Shown here one piece after another: positions 1 to 5,756 of a DNA stretch of 5,815 nt (position 1 is the stretch's first letter; each line of letters opens with the position of its first letter). This DNA is from an uncultured Bacillota bacterium (GTDB lineage: Bacteria > Bacillota > Clostridia > Peptostreptococcales > Anaerovoracaceae): the NCBI GenBank assembly GCA_959606705.1, contig CAUHLX010000185.1, forward strand, positions 1 through 5,815. Reading direction: 5' to 3'. A model generated the notes under the pieces. It was not told where the DNA came from, ran no database searches, and worked only from the letters and a program-made list of their open reading frames with translations. The translations under genes were made by a program, and so were the position numbers.

Positions 1-42
1 TATAAGGAAGTACCGGAAGCGTTTAAGAATAGTCAGATGTAA
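1..42 (+). CDS. 3' end of an unidentified protein gene (partial)
   Basis: Frame 1 is open from the window edge and ends in TAA at 40-42, giving the C-terminal peptide YKEVPEAFKNSQM. The peptide is mixed charged and polar, as expected for the tail of a soluble protein, but it is too short to assign to a family. A strong terminator begins 48 bases downstream, which supports a real gene ending here. Frame 2 is also open, to a TGA at 81-83, but encodes a very arginine-rich peptide that looks like a shadow. The gene itself lies outside the window and no function is proposed. Confidence 0.55.
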   Translation, partial: YKEVPEAFKNSQM

Positions 43-90
43 CAAGGTCCGGCGAGCCAGGAGCACGCTTGATTTGACCCAATGAGTGAG

Positions 91-140
91 ACAGGCAGTA
101 TAGTTAAGAGCAATCTCTTTTCCTGTATACTGCCTGTTTT
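91..140 (+). terminator. Rho-independent terminator after the leftmost gene
   Basis: A perfect 12-bp stem pairs 91-102 (ACAGGCAGTATA) with 126-137 (TATACTGCCTGT) and runs into a short T tract at 137-140. The 23-base loop contains a second small hairpin, AAGAG (106-110) with CTCTT (115-119). The T tract is short, but the position just after the stop codon at 42 fits transcription termination of the partial gene at the left edge. Confidence 0.8.
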
Positions 141-186
141 ATGATGATTGTTTCTCTGAAATCACACTTTTTGATTGTGGACGGCG

Positions 187-234
187 AAATCCGGGAATCC
201 TTTCAACAGGCTCCTCATTCCGTGGATTTTTTTT
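187..234 (+). terminator. Orphan terminator-like hairpin with T8 tract
   Basis: AAATCC (187-192) pairs with GGATTT (224-229), and GGAAT (194-198) pairs with ATTCC (217-221), separated by a small internal loop of G193 against G222-T223. The loop can pair further as CCT with AGG. The stem runs straight into T at 227-234. It looks like an intrinsic terminator, yet no gene is visible between the previous terminator and this one. It could back up that terminator, end a small unrecognised transcript, or be a remnant. Confidence 0.5.
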
Positions 235-240
235 AGTTGA

Positions 241-269
241 TTTACCAGTGCGATCTATGCTATCATAAT
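241..269 (+). promoter_or_regulatory. Probable promoter of tRNA-Leu
   Basis: A -35-like TTTACC at 241-246 is followed after 17 bases by a -10-like CATAAT at 264-269, five of six matches to TATAAT. An overlapping pair is TTGATT at 237-242 with TATCAT at 261-266, spacer 18. Either would start transcription near 272-277, about 45 bases before the mature tRNA, leaving a short 5' leader for RNase P to remove. Confidence 0.55.
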
Positions 270-318
270 TTCGTATGAACGCGCCGGATGTAAAACTGGC
301 GCATCTCATTCATATCTT

Positions 319-401
319 GCGGACATGGCGGAATTGGCAGACGCGCCAGTTTTAGGTGCTGGTACTTCGGTGTGCAGGTTCGACCCCTGTTGTCCGCACC
401 A
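319..401 (+). tRNA. tRNA-Leu, anticodon UAG
   Basis: The full cloverleaf can be drawn. The acceptor GCGGACA (319-325) pairs with TGTCCGC (391-397), then discriminator A398 and an encoded CCA at 399-401. The D stem is GCG (328-330) with CGC (342-344). The anticodon stem is CCAGT (346-350) with GCTGG (358-362), and the loop 351-357 places anticodon TAG at 353-355. A long variable arm, TAC-TTCG-GTG within 363-373, marks a class II tRNA. The T arm is GCAGG (374-378), loop TTCGACC (379-385) and CCTGT (386-390). The anticodon reads CUA and, depending on modification, other CUN leucine codons. The gene stands alone with its own promoter and terminator. Confidence 0.96.
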
Positions 402-403
402 TG

Positions 404-438
404 AGAATCGTTGGAATTCCAACGATTCTTTTCTTTTT
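404..438 (+). terminator. Terminator of tRNA-Leu
   Basis: A perfect 11-bp stem, AGAATCGTTGG (404-414) with CCAACGATTCT (419-429), is closed by the tetraloop AATT, so the whole 26 bases are a perfect palindrome. It begins two bases after the tRNA CCA and is followed by TTTTCTTTTT at 429-438. The position and T tract make it the intrinsic terminator of the single-gene tRNA transcript. Confidence 0.92.
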
Positions 439-554
439 GTCACGGCTCTTTTCTAAAGGTCAAAGAATTCTTCCATTTTTTGTTGCCGGCAAAGGCTTAA
501 TTGATCCGCTTTGTTCCGGATTGCGGTAAATTGAGTTTCGCAGAATAACTTATG

Positions 555-586
555 TTATATTTTAATATTTTGAACTGTGTTATGAT
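555..586 (+). promoter_or_regulatory. Probable promoter of the sulfotransferase gene
   Basis: An extended -10, TGT followed by TATGAT (578-586), lies in a very AT-rich stretch. No good -35 sits at the ideal distance; the nearest candidates are TTATAT at 555-560 and TATTTT at 558-563. Transcription would start near 593, about 25 bases before the GTG start. An alternative upstream pair is TTGAGT at 531-536 with TATATT at 556-561, spacer 19. The -10 would lie inside the reading frame if the ATG at 552 were used, which argues for the downstream GTG start. Confidence 0.5.
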
Positions 587-602
587 TCTTGAAAATAGAA
601 AT

Positions 603-609
603 GAGGAGG
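603..609 (+). promoter_or_regulatory. Ribosome binding site that fixes the GTG start at 618
   Basis: GAGGAGG at 603-609 is a near-perfect Shine-Dalgarno sequence, eight bases before GTG at 618-620. The in-frame ATG at 552 has no comparable site. The GTG start puts a basic MKSKRKR-type n-region directly before the hydrophobic signal core, as expected for an exported lipoprotein. Confidence 0.9.
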
Positions 610-617
610 ATGGCGCA

Positions 618-2150
618 GTGAAAAGTAAGAGGAAACGTATGTTAACGGGAATAATCCTGGCCGTGGTACTGGTGGCTTTGGCGGGATGTGCGCAGAACGG
701 AAGTCCGCAGGTTCCCCTGGCGGATCAGACCCTGCATTTCACCGTGAACGGTGAAAATCTCGAAATGCCTTTGAGCAAGGACGGAGCGGTTTTCGACGCA
801 GTCACGATGAACTGTGAATTTCCCAATGAGTTTCAGCTGATCAACCAAGGAAACGGAGTGAAGGTTTCCATCAACGGGGAAGAGCTGAAAAAGGATGGGA
901 CGGCTGCGGTGGAAATTCCAAAGCTTTCTTTTAACACCATGGTGGATATCACAGCCTCCGACGGTACGGATGAACGGACGGTCCATCTGCGCACGGTAAG
1001 CTCGAAGGTCCCCGCACTGATTACCGCGGGAAAGAGCCCTTATGAAGGCGCGTACTACATCTCTTTCGTCAATACCCCCACCATTGTAAAGCTGGACGAA
1101 GCGGGCAATCTGCTCTACTATCGCTGCGAGGACAACGGAACCAACGCGGCGCCGCAGGAAGATCCCACCAAGGTGGAAGGCCTCTGGGACTTCAAAAAGC
1201 ACACGGTGGGAGACCAGGTGTATTACAGCTACTGGGATCAGGACAATAGCTACAACAAGATGCTGATGCCAGGCTACGGCGGCGGCGCCAGGGTGCTGAT
1301 GGATGATCATTACCAGGTGATTGATCGGATTTATATGAAGGGAACGGATCTGGCAGCGGAAGGCGACCCGGTGGAGGGGCACGATTTCTGCCTGATCGAC
1401 AAGGATCATTACATCGTATCGAACTACATGTTGGAGCTGGTAAACGACATCCCGGCGGAACTCAATCCCAATCCTCAGGGGAGCAAGGTGGCTGCGGCCT
1501 ATTTGCAAGAGGTAAAGGATGGGAAGGTGGTCTTTGAATGGAAGAGTACCGATCATCCGGAGCTGTACGCGCTGTCCGGAAATGTGCAGACAGCCACGGC
1601 CAATGACTTTGCCAATGCCAAGACCGCGACACCGGACTACATACATTTCAACTCCATCGATATCGATCCCAGCGACGACAATTTGGTGGTATCGTTCCGG
1701 CATTTCGATACCATTGCTAAAATCGACCGCAAGAGCGGCGACATCCTCTGGAAGCTCTCCGGCAAGCAGGACGAATTCGGGCTGACGGAGGAACAGAAAA
1801 CCTCGGGTCAGCATTATGCGCGCTTCACCGATGACGGTTTCCTCACGGTATTTGATAACGGAAATGCGGCAAAGGCGTCCAGAGTAGTAAAGTATAAGCT
1901 GGATCAGGAAAACAAGAAGCTTTTGGATTTCCAGGAATTCAAGGTCGGCAATCATTTCTCCTCCGCCTGCGGTTCCGCCACCCAGGTGGACGGCGCGAAG
2001 AATGTGTTCACCATCGGCTGGGGAGCGGCGGCCAACGAACGGCCTGAGACGATCATGACGGAAATGGATTTCTCCACCAATCAAAAGCTGCTGGAGGTTT
2101 CCCTCTTCGATCAAACGAAATATGTCTATCGCTGTGTGAAATGCAAGTAG
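618..2150 (+). CDS. Surface lipoprotein, PAPS-independent arylsulfate sulfotransferase family
   Basis: This 510-residue protein begins with a lipoprotein signal peptide: basic residues 2-7, hydrophobic core 8-22, lipobox LAGC with Cys24 as the lipid-modified residue. Residues about 35-130 form a beta-rich, Ig-like N-domain (FTVNG, VSINGEEL), matching the N-terminal sandwich of ASST enzymes. The rest is the arylsulfotransferase beta-propeller. Family hallmarks are EGHDF with His255, YIHFNSIDIDP with His343 and Asn345, SFRH with Arg361, LWKLSG at 377-382, and QHYARF followed by FDNG with His399. By family knowledge of E. coli AssT, His255, His343, Asn345, Arg361 and His399 correspond to His252, His356, Asn358, Arg374 and the transiently sulfated His436. 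The expected reaction moves a sulfuryl group from one phenolic sulfate to another phenol, outside the cell and without PAPS. Actual donor and acceptor are unknown. It ends in YRCVKCK with two cysteines. It is a single-gene transcription unit convergent with the peptidase; no disulfide-forming partner gene is nearby. Confidence 0.9.
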   Translation: MKSKRKRMLTGIILAVVLVALAGCAQNGSPQVPLADQTLHFTVNGENLEMPLSKDGAVFDAVTMNCEFPNEFQLINQGNGVKVSINGEELKKDGTAAVEIPKLSFNTMVDITASDGTDERTVHLRTVSSKVPALITAGKSPYEGAYYISFVNTPTIVKLDEAGNLLYYRCEDNGTNAAPQEDPTKVEGLWDFKKHTVGDQVYYSYWDQDNSYNKMLMPGYGGGARVLMDDHYQVIDRIYMKGTDLAAEGDPVEGHDFCLIDKDHYIVSNYMLELVNDIPAELNPNPQGSKVAAAYLQEVKDGKVVFEWKSTDHPELYALSGNVQTATANDFANAKTATPDYIHFNSIDIDPSDDNLVVSFRHFDTIAKIDRKSGDILWKLSGKQDEFGLTEEQKTSGQHYARFTDDGFLTVFDNGNAAKASRVVKYKLDQENKKLLDFQEFKVGNHFSSACGSATQVDGAKNVFTIGWGAAANERPETIMTEMDFSTNQKLLEVSLFDQTKYVYRCVKCK

Positions 2151-2166
2151 CTGTATAGAAAAGAAG

Positions 2167-2213
2167 AAAGCCGGTAACGGCCTGAGTATCAATCAGGCTG
2201 TTACCGGCTTTTT
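2167..2213. terminator. Two-way terminator between convergent genes
   Basis: A 19-bp uninterrupted stem with one G-T pair joins 2167-2185 to 2193-2211 around a 7-base loop (GTATCAA). On the plus strand it runs into T at 2209-2213, 17 bases after the sulfotransferase stop. On the minus strand the other arm is followed by a T-rich stretch (CTTTCTTCTTTTC, from 2169 leftwards), 11 bases past the peptidase stop codon. It can therefore end both convergent transcripts. Confidence 0.92.
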
Positions 2214-2223
2214 GCAAGCTTGT

Positions 2224-3945
2224 TCAGCGAATCTGCCGCAGACAGGTGTCCAGCGGAGCTTCGTTGTTCGGAGAAATGATGTCCGGGGTGGTGCCGAATT
2301 CCTGGCTGCTGGCACCGTCGGGAGTCACGCCGTAAATGGGGCTGTATCTTACTAGAAGCGAGCTGTGGGGCAGAACGATGGGCAGCGGGTCCGAACCGAT
2401 CCCGTCTCCTCCGGTTTGAGTACCGACCAAAGTGGCGAAGCCGGTGGATTTGGCAAACATAGCTGCGTATTCCGACGAGGAAAACACATTTTCATTTACC
2501 AGGATCCAAAGCTTCCCTTTCAGAATCTTTTCCGTCCCCGAAGGTTCCACGGTATAAGCGTCTCCCAGCATCAGATCCAGATCCCGGCGATCATCTTCGT
2601 TCATTCGGGGCAACTGGGGGAGCTTGGAGATGCTGTTCCAGTCGTCGAAATCCATAAAGGAGCGGTTGTATTCCCCGTTTTTAGCCAGCTGATAAACCTT
2701 TGCGGTCAGGACGTGGTCGATATTGGGAGCCACGATCAAATCATTGAAGTAGGACATGCCGCCTCCTCCGTTTTGGGTGAAGTCGAAAATAACGTTGTCA
2801 TAATCTCGGACCTTTTCATAGAAATCGGAGAGGATCTTTTTGTCTTGTTCGTAGAATTGCATGTCAAAGCTTTGCACGAAGAGATAAGCCGTCTTGCCTT
2901 CCTCGAGAATCTGAGTTTTTACATTGGATGAGGCTTGGGAGGTCTCGGACGCCTGGCCGTCATTCCCGGACGGATTCGGCAATTCACCCGAATCACCGGC
3001 TGATTGCAGCGCGTAGAGATCCTGTACTTTCTGAAAGACCGGCCAGAATTTGTTCTGCAAATTTCGGTAGGCCTTTTGCGTTTTTTCGTTGGAATAGGCG
3101 TCGCTCAGCTTCTTTCCCGCTTCGATGGCTTCCGGCGGAAGCCCGTCGGTGTTCCGATAGGTGGCTGCGTACCAGTCATATTCAAAGGGAGCAATGACCG
3201 AAAGGTGTCCCACCATCCGAGCCTTTCTTGTAAAGCTGTCGAGCAGGGTGTAGAACTGAGCATCGGTTTCACTGGCTTCAATGTCTTTTCTGAATTTCTC
3301 ATATTCAGTGTCCAGATCCACGTTGTGCATCCTTTTCAGAACGTGAAAATACGGATAATTCTCTTTCAGCGTCTGATAGAGCTTGTCGAAATCCTCCAGC
3401 TTTTCTTCCTTGGTCAATCCCTGCCAGTTTCCGTCGGTCAGAGAGGCGAACTCGTTTAATACCGAAGGTTCCTTTACGTCTTTGCAGGTGAGCGTGATCA
3501 TGCCGCGCTCGTCCGTTTTCTGTTCCACGAAAAAGAATTCTTCGAAAAAGGAACAGGGAACGTAGACCGTTCCCGAACGGTTTTCAGCGCCGGCCGCCAG
3601 CTCCACGGGAAGCTTGGCCGCGGTTTCATAGCGATTTTGATTCGTATGGAGTTTGGCGGAGGTCACGTCGTCAGCCACCTCCACCGTTTTGTCGGTACCG
3701 ATCCATTTTACTGTGAGACCCAGCGTTTCGGCTGTCTCACGGAGAGGGAGCATCAAGGTCCCGGTGTCTGTGTAATAGATGTGCTCCAATTCCCGCTCCA
3801 TGACGGAAACCGTCTGTGGAGAAGCGTTGGATGCTGGCAGCTGTTCCGTGTCCGCAAACGTACAGGCCGGAGACAGGAACATGACGGCGGTCAATAGAAG
3901 CGAAGCCTTTCGCGTGAAACGAAATGGCAAAGATCTTGTTTTCAT
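2224..3945 (-). CDS. Secreted S41-family serine peptidase with copper-amine-oxidase-like N-domain
   Basis: This 573-residue protein has a signal peptide (basic 2-13, hydrophobic 15-28), with likely signal peptidase I cleavage after Ala31 (TFA-D). Residues about 45-155 resemble the copper amine oxidase N-terminal-like repeat domain (LMLPLRETAETLGLTVKW, then VYVPCSFFEE), a likely wall- or substrate-binding module. Residues 180-255 match the helical N-part of S41 peptidases (DFDKLYQTLKENYPYF, then MVGHLSV with His247). A Ser/Gly/Asn-rich linker at 315-342 precedes the catalytic core: VIFDFTQNGGG at 385-395, NENVFSSSEYAAMFAK at 484-499, TQTGGDGIG at 509-517 and GTTPDI at 551-556. By alignment with Ctp enzymes the nucleophile is Ser489. 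The position of the Ctp general-base Lys, 25 residues later, is Asp514, so it is not a classical Ctp protease and is closer to tricorn-type S41 members. No PDZ domain is evident. Start ATG 3945 has AAGGGGA seven bases upstream; stop is TGA. The substrate is unknown. Confidence 0.88.
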   Translation of the reverse strand: MKTRSLPFRFTRKASLLLTAVMFLSPACTFADTEQLPASNASPQTVSVMERELEHIYYTDTGTLMLPLRETAETLGLTVKWIGTDKTVEVADDVTSAKLHTNQNRYETAAKLPVELAAGAENRSGTVYVPCSFFEEFFFVEQKTDERGMITLTCKDVKEPSVLNEFASLTDGNWQGLTKEEKLEDFDKLYQTLKENYPYFHVLKRMHNVDLDTEYEKFRKDIEASETDAQFYTLLDSFTRKARMVGHLSVIAPFEYDWYAATYRNTDGLPPEAIEAGKKLSDAYSNEKTQKAYRNLQNKFWPVFQKVQDLYALQSAGDSGELPNPSGNDGQASETSQASSNVKTQILEEGKTAYLFVQSFDMQFYEQDKKILSDFYEKVRDYDNVIFDFTQNGGGGMSYFNDLIVAPNIDHVLTAKVYQLAKNGEYNRSFMDFDDWNSISKLPQLPRMNEDDRRDLDLMLGDAYTVEPSGTEKILKGKLWILVNENVFSSSEYAAMFAKSTGFATLVGTQTGGDGIGSDPLPIVLPHSSLLVRYSPIYGVTPDGASSQEFGTTPDIISPNNEAPLDTCLRQIR

Positions 3946-3952
3946 GGCAATT

Positions 3953-3959
3953 TCCCCTT
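3953..3959 (-). promoter_or_regulatory. Ribosome binding site of the S41 peptidase gene
   Basis: Read on the minus strand, AAGGGGA lies seven bases before the ATG at 3945-3943. It supports this start, which also gives a complete signal peptide with a basic n-region. Confidence 0.8.
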
Positions 3960-3982
3960 TTTTCTTTTCGTTTGATGATTCG

Positions 3983-4010
3983 ATTATAGCACAAGAGCGC
4001 CCTTCGGCAA
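3983..4010 (-). promoter_or_regulatory. Promoter of the S41 peptidase gene
   Basis: On the minus strand a perfect -10 TATAAT occupies 3988-3983 and is preceded by TGC, making an extended -10 (TGnTATAAT). A -35-like TTGCCG, four of six matches, lies at 4010-4005 with a 16-base spacer. Transcription would start near 3977, giving an untranslated leader of about 30 bases. An 8-base palindrome, GCAATTGC at 4007-4014, overlaps the -35 and could be part of an operator. Confidence 0.75.
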
Positions 4011-4024
4011 TTGCGAAAACCGAC

Positions 4025-4053
4025 TTTTTATTTAAGTGAACCAGGTGTATAAT
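4025..4053 (+). promoter_or_regulatory. Promoter of the histidine kinase gene
   Basis: A perfect -10 TATAAT lies at 4048-4053, 47 bases before the ATG at 4101. The region at the -35 distance is only AT-rich (TTTTTA at 4025-4030, spacer 17), so the promoter may be weak or need an activator. The predicted start near 4060 leaves a leader of about 40 bases containing a tandem AATTCT repeat at 4065-4076. This promoter is back-to-back with that of the peptidase; their -10 boxes are about 60 bases apart. Confidence 0.6.
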
Positions 4054-4086
4054 AAGAAAACATAAATTCTAATTCTCAAATGGGAG

Positions 4087-4092
4087 AAGGAG
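4087..4092 (+). promoter_or_regulatory. Ribosome binding site that fixes the kinase start at 4101
   Basis: AAGGAG at 4087-4092, within the purine run GGGAGAAGGAGAGGG, lies eight bases before ATG 4101. The earlier in-frame ATG at 4080 lies just upstream of this run, has no Shine-Dalgarno of its own, and would translate the purine run as MGEGEGI. Confidence 0.85.
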
Positions 4093-4100
4093 AGGGAATC

Positions 4101-5756
4101 ATGTCTGCGGAGAATTTGACCAACCTGCTGGACGCGCTGGCCGAAACCAGCGTTTATGTCATAGAGGAAGAGACGCATCAGCTGCTGTATTTTAATCAGC
4201 GCTGCCGGCAGACCAGCCGCGGGAAAGCTGAGATCGGCGCCAAATGTCACGAGGTCTGGCCTGAGATGTGCGACAGCTGTCCGCTGGACACGCTGCGGGA
4301 GGAGCCTTCCGGTCACATCGTCCGCTATGATCCGTTACTGAAAACCACGATTGACGCCACCGCCCATCGGATCCTCTGGGATGGCCATATCCCCGCCATC
4401 GTGGTTACCGCTACGCCGCACCGGCTCAACTTTGAAGAAGAACAGGGACTCCGAAAAATAAAAAAAATGTACGCGCAAAGTCTGGTGACGGTCTTTGACG
4501 AATGCATCATCGCAAATTTGACCACGAATTACTATGTAAACTGCCAGAAGGATACGATGTGGAGGGAGATTCCCGAACAGGGAAATTTCGGAGTGGAAAA
4601 CCGGAATTACGCACAAAGAACGCTTCACCCCGATGACGTGGAGCAATTCAATCAATGCTTTTCGCCGGAAGCCATGCAAAAGCGATTTGCGGAAGGAAAA
4701 ACCCATATCATCAGACGACTGCGCCGCCTGTGCGAGGACGGCACCTATCACATGGTGGAATTCACCGCGGCACGGATCGGGGAGCTGAGCGACGACGAGT
4801 GCTGGTGTGTTTTGGTCTTTCGCGACATTCAGGAGGAGTATTTGCTGGAGCAGCAGCGGAATGTGGAGATCAGCCAGCTGGCCACCGCCGCCAGGATCGC
4901 ATATCAGATGCTGATCGCGGTCAACCTGACTCAAAATACCTATCAAATGCTGGAATATGAGCGCTTTCCGGTTGATCGGCCTGGTGATTCGGGATATTTT
5001 GACCAGTTGATCGAATTTGAACTTTCAACGGTTCACCCGGACTACCGGGATGAATTTACGAGAAAGTTTTCACGCCGATCCCTGCTGGAGGCTTTTTCCG
5101 CCGGCAAGCGGATCGTGAGCATGGAGGTGCCGCACTACGGCGCGGACGGAATCTATCATTGGAACTTTACGCAGGTGGTTTGGGTGGAAAGTCCGCATAC
5201 CGACGATATCATCGAGATCACGCTTTCCAGAAACATCGACGAGGAGCGTCGGCTGCGGGAGGAGGCGCTGGACAAAGAGCGCCGGGCGAAGCAGCTGCTG
5301 GAGGAAGCGCTGCAAAAAGCCGAGGAGGCCAGCCGGGCGAAAAGTGATTTCCTTTCCAAGATGAGCCACGACATCCGCACGCCCATCAACGCGATCGTGG
5401 GAATGACCGAGCTGGCACAGCTGCATGTGGGCGAGGTGGATAAGCTGAGGGATTACCTCGAAAAGGTGGGAAGCTCCAGCGCCCACCTTCTTGCTCTGAT
5501 CAATGAAATCCTGGATGTCAGCAAGATCGAAAGCGGAACGGCCGAACTGGAAGAGGCGGAATTTGATTTACGGGATTTCGTGGGAGACGTAGTGGAAATG
5601 GTGCGTCTTGCGTTGGAACGCCGGAAGCAGGTCCTTTCCGTAGAGATAGACGACTCTCTTCATTCACAGGTGCTGGGAGACGCCAGGCGGCTGACGCAGG
5701 TACTGGTAAACATCTTGGAGAACTCTTCAAAATACACGGAAGAGGGAGGTACGTAA
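4101..5756 (+). CDS. Soluble multi-PAS sensor histidine kinase, cut short by an in-frame stop
   Basis: The reading frame encodes 551 residues from ATG 4101 to TAA 5754-5756. No signal peptide or membrane segment is visible, so it should sense in the cytosol. Residues about 10-110 look like a PAS domain with a cysteine cluster (Cys49, Cys57, Cys60 in KCHEVWPEMCDSCP). Residues about 122-245 and 264-380 are two mutually similar PAS-like regions; each has a NLTxNxY motif, an HPD motif and a DGxYH motif. Residues 381-415 are a charged, probably coiled-coil linker. The HisKA dimerisation and phosphoacceptor domain follows, with the H-box MSHDIRTPINAIVGM and phospho-acceptor His423. The ATPase domain starts with the N box RRLTQVLVNILENSSKYT (Asn537, Asn541) and stops at EGGT. 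The usual G1 and G2 ATP-binding boxes are missing from this product, so it should not autophosphorylate alone. The same frame continues past the stop with ATPase-like sequence. Many relatives are hybrid kinases with receiver domains; whether that is so here lies beyond the window. Signal and partner are unknown. Confidence 0.85.
   Translation: MSAENLTNLLDALAETSVYVIEEETHQLLYFNQRCRQTSRGKAEIGAKCHEVWPEMCDSCPLDTLREEPSGHIVRYDPLLKTTIDATAHRILWDGHIPAIVVTATPHRLNFEEEQGLRKIKKMYAQSLVTVFDECIIANLTTNYYVNCQKDTMWREIPEQGNFGVENRNYAQRTLHPDDVEQFNQCFSPEAMQKRFAEGKTHIIRRLRRLCEDGTYHMVEFTAARIGELSDDECWCVLVFRDIQEEYLLEQQRNVEISQLATAARIAYQMLIAVNLTQNTYQMLEYERFPVDRPGDSGYFDQLIEFELSTVHPDYRDEFTRKFSRRSLLEAFSAGKRIVSMEVPHYGADGIYHWNFTQVVWVESPHTDDIIEITLSRNIDEERRLREEALDKERRAKQLLEEALQKAEEASRAKSDFLSKMSHDIRTPINAIVGMTELAQLHVGEVDKLRDYLEKVGSSSAHLLALINEILDVSKIESGTAELEEAEFDLRDFVGDVVEMVRLALERRKQVLSVEIDDSLHSQVLGDARRLTQVLVNILENSSKYTEEGGT

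Noticed and set aside
552..617. ATG at 552 as the sulfotransferase start
   Set aside because: It lacks a ribosome binding site, adds 22 residues before the signal peptide, and would place the likely -10 box inside the gene. GTG 618 has GAGGAGG eight bases upstream.
642..2192. A 516-codon open frame on the minus strand opposite the sulfotransferase gene
   Set aside because: It mirrors the plus-strand gene, reads as histidine- and leucine-rich sequence with no recognisable domain, has no good start signal, and would begin inside the terminator stem. The plus strand has a clear lipoprotein with family motifs.
2365..3459. Several open frames of 60-188 codons on the plus strand across the peptidase gene
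   Set aside because: All lie opposite the S41 gene, show no domain or ribosome binding site that fits, and are explained as shadows of its codon pattern.
3862..3864. Cys28 of the peptidase (SPAC) as a lipoprotein cysteine
   Set aside because: The residues before it (S-P-A) do not fit a lipobox, which normally has Leu or a similar residue at -3. Cleavage by signal peptidase I after Ala31 fits better.
4080..4100. ATG at 4080 as the kinase start
   Set aside because: It lies just before the purine-rich ribosome binding site of ATG 4101 and would encode that site as MGEGEGI.
4335..5730. Minus-strand open frames of 66-203 codons across the kinase gene
   Set aside because: They are antisense to clear PAS and HisKA coding sequence and lack supporting signals or recognisable protein features.
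5754..5756. TAA reassigned to an amino acid in this organism
   Set aside because: The partial gene at the left edge ends in TAA with a terminator soon after, and the other two genes end in TAG and TGA as in the standard code. A local mutation or error is simpler.
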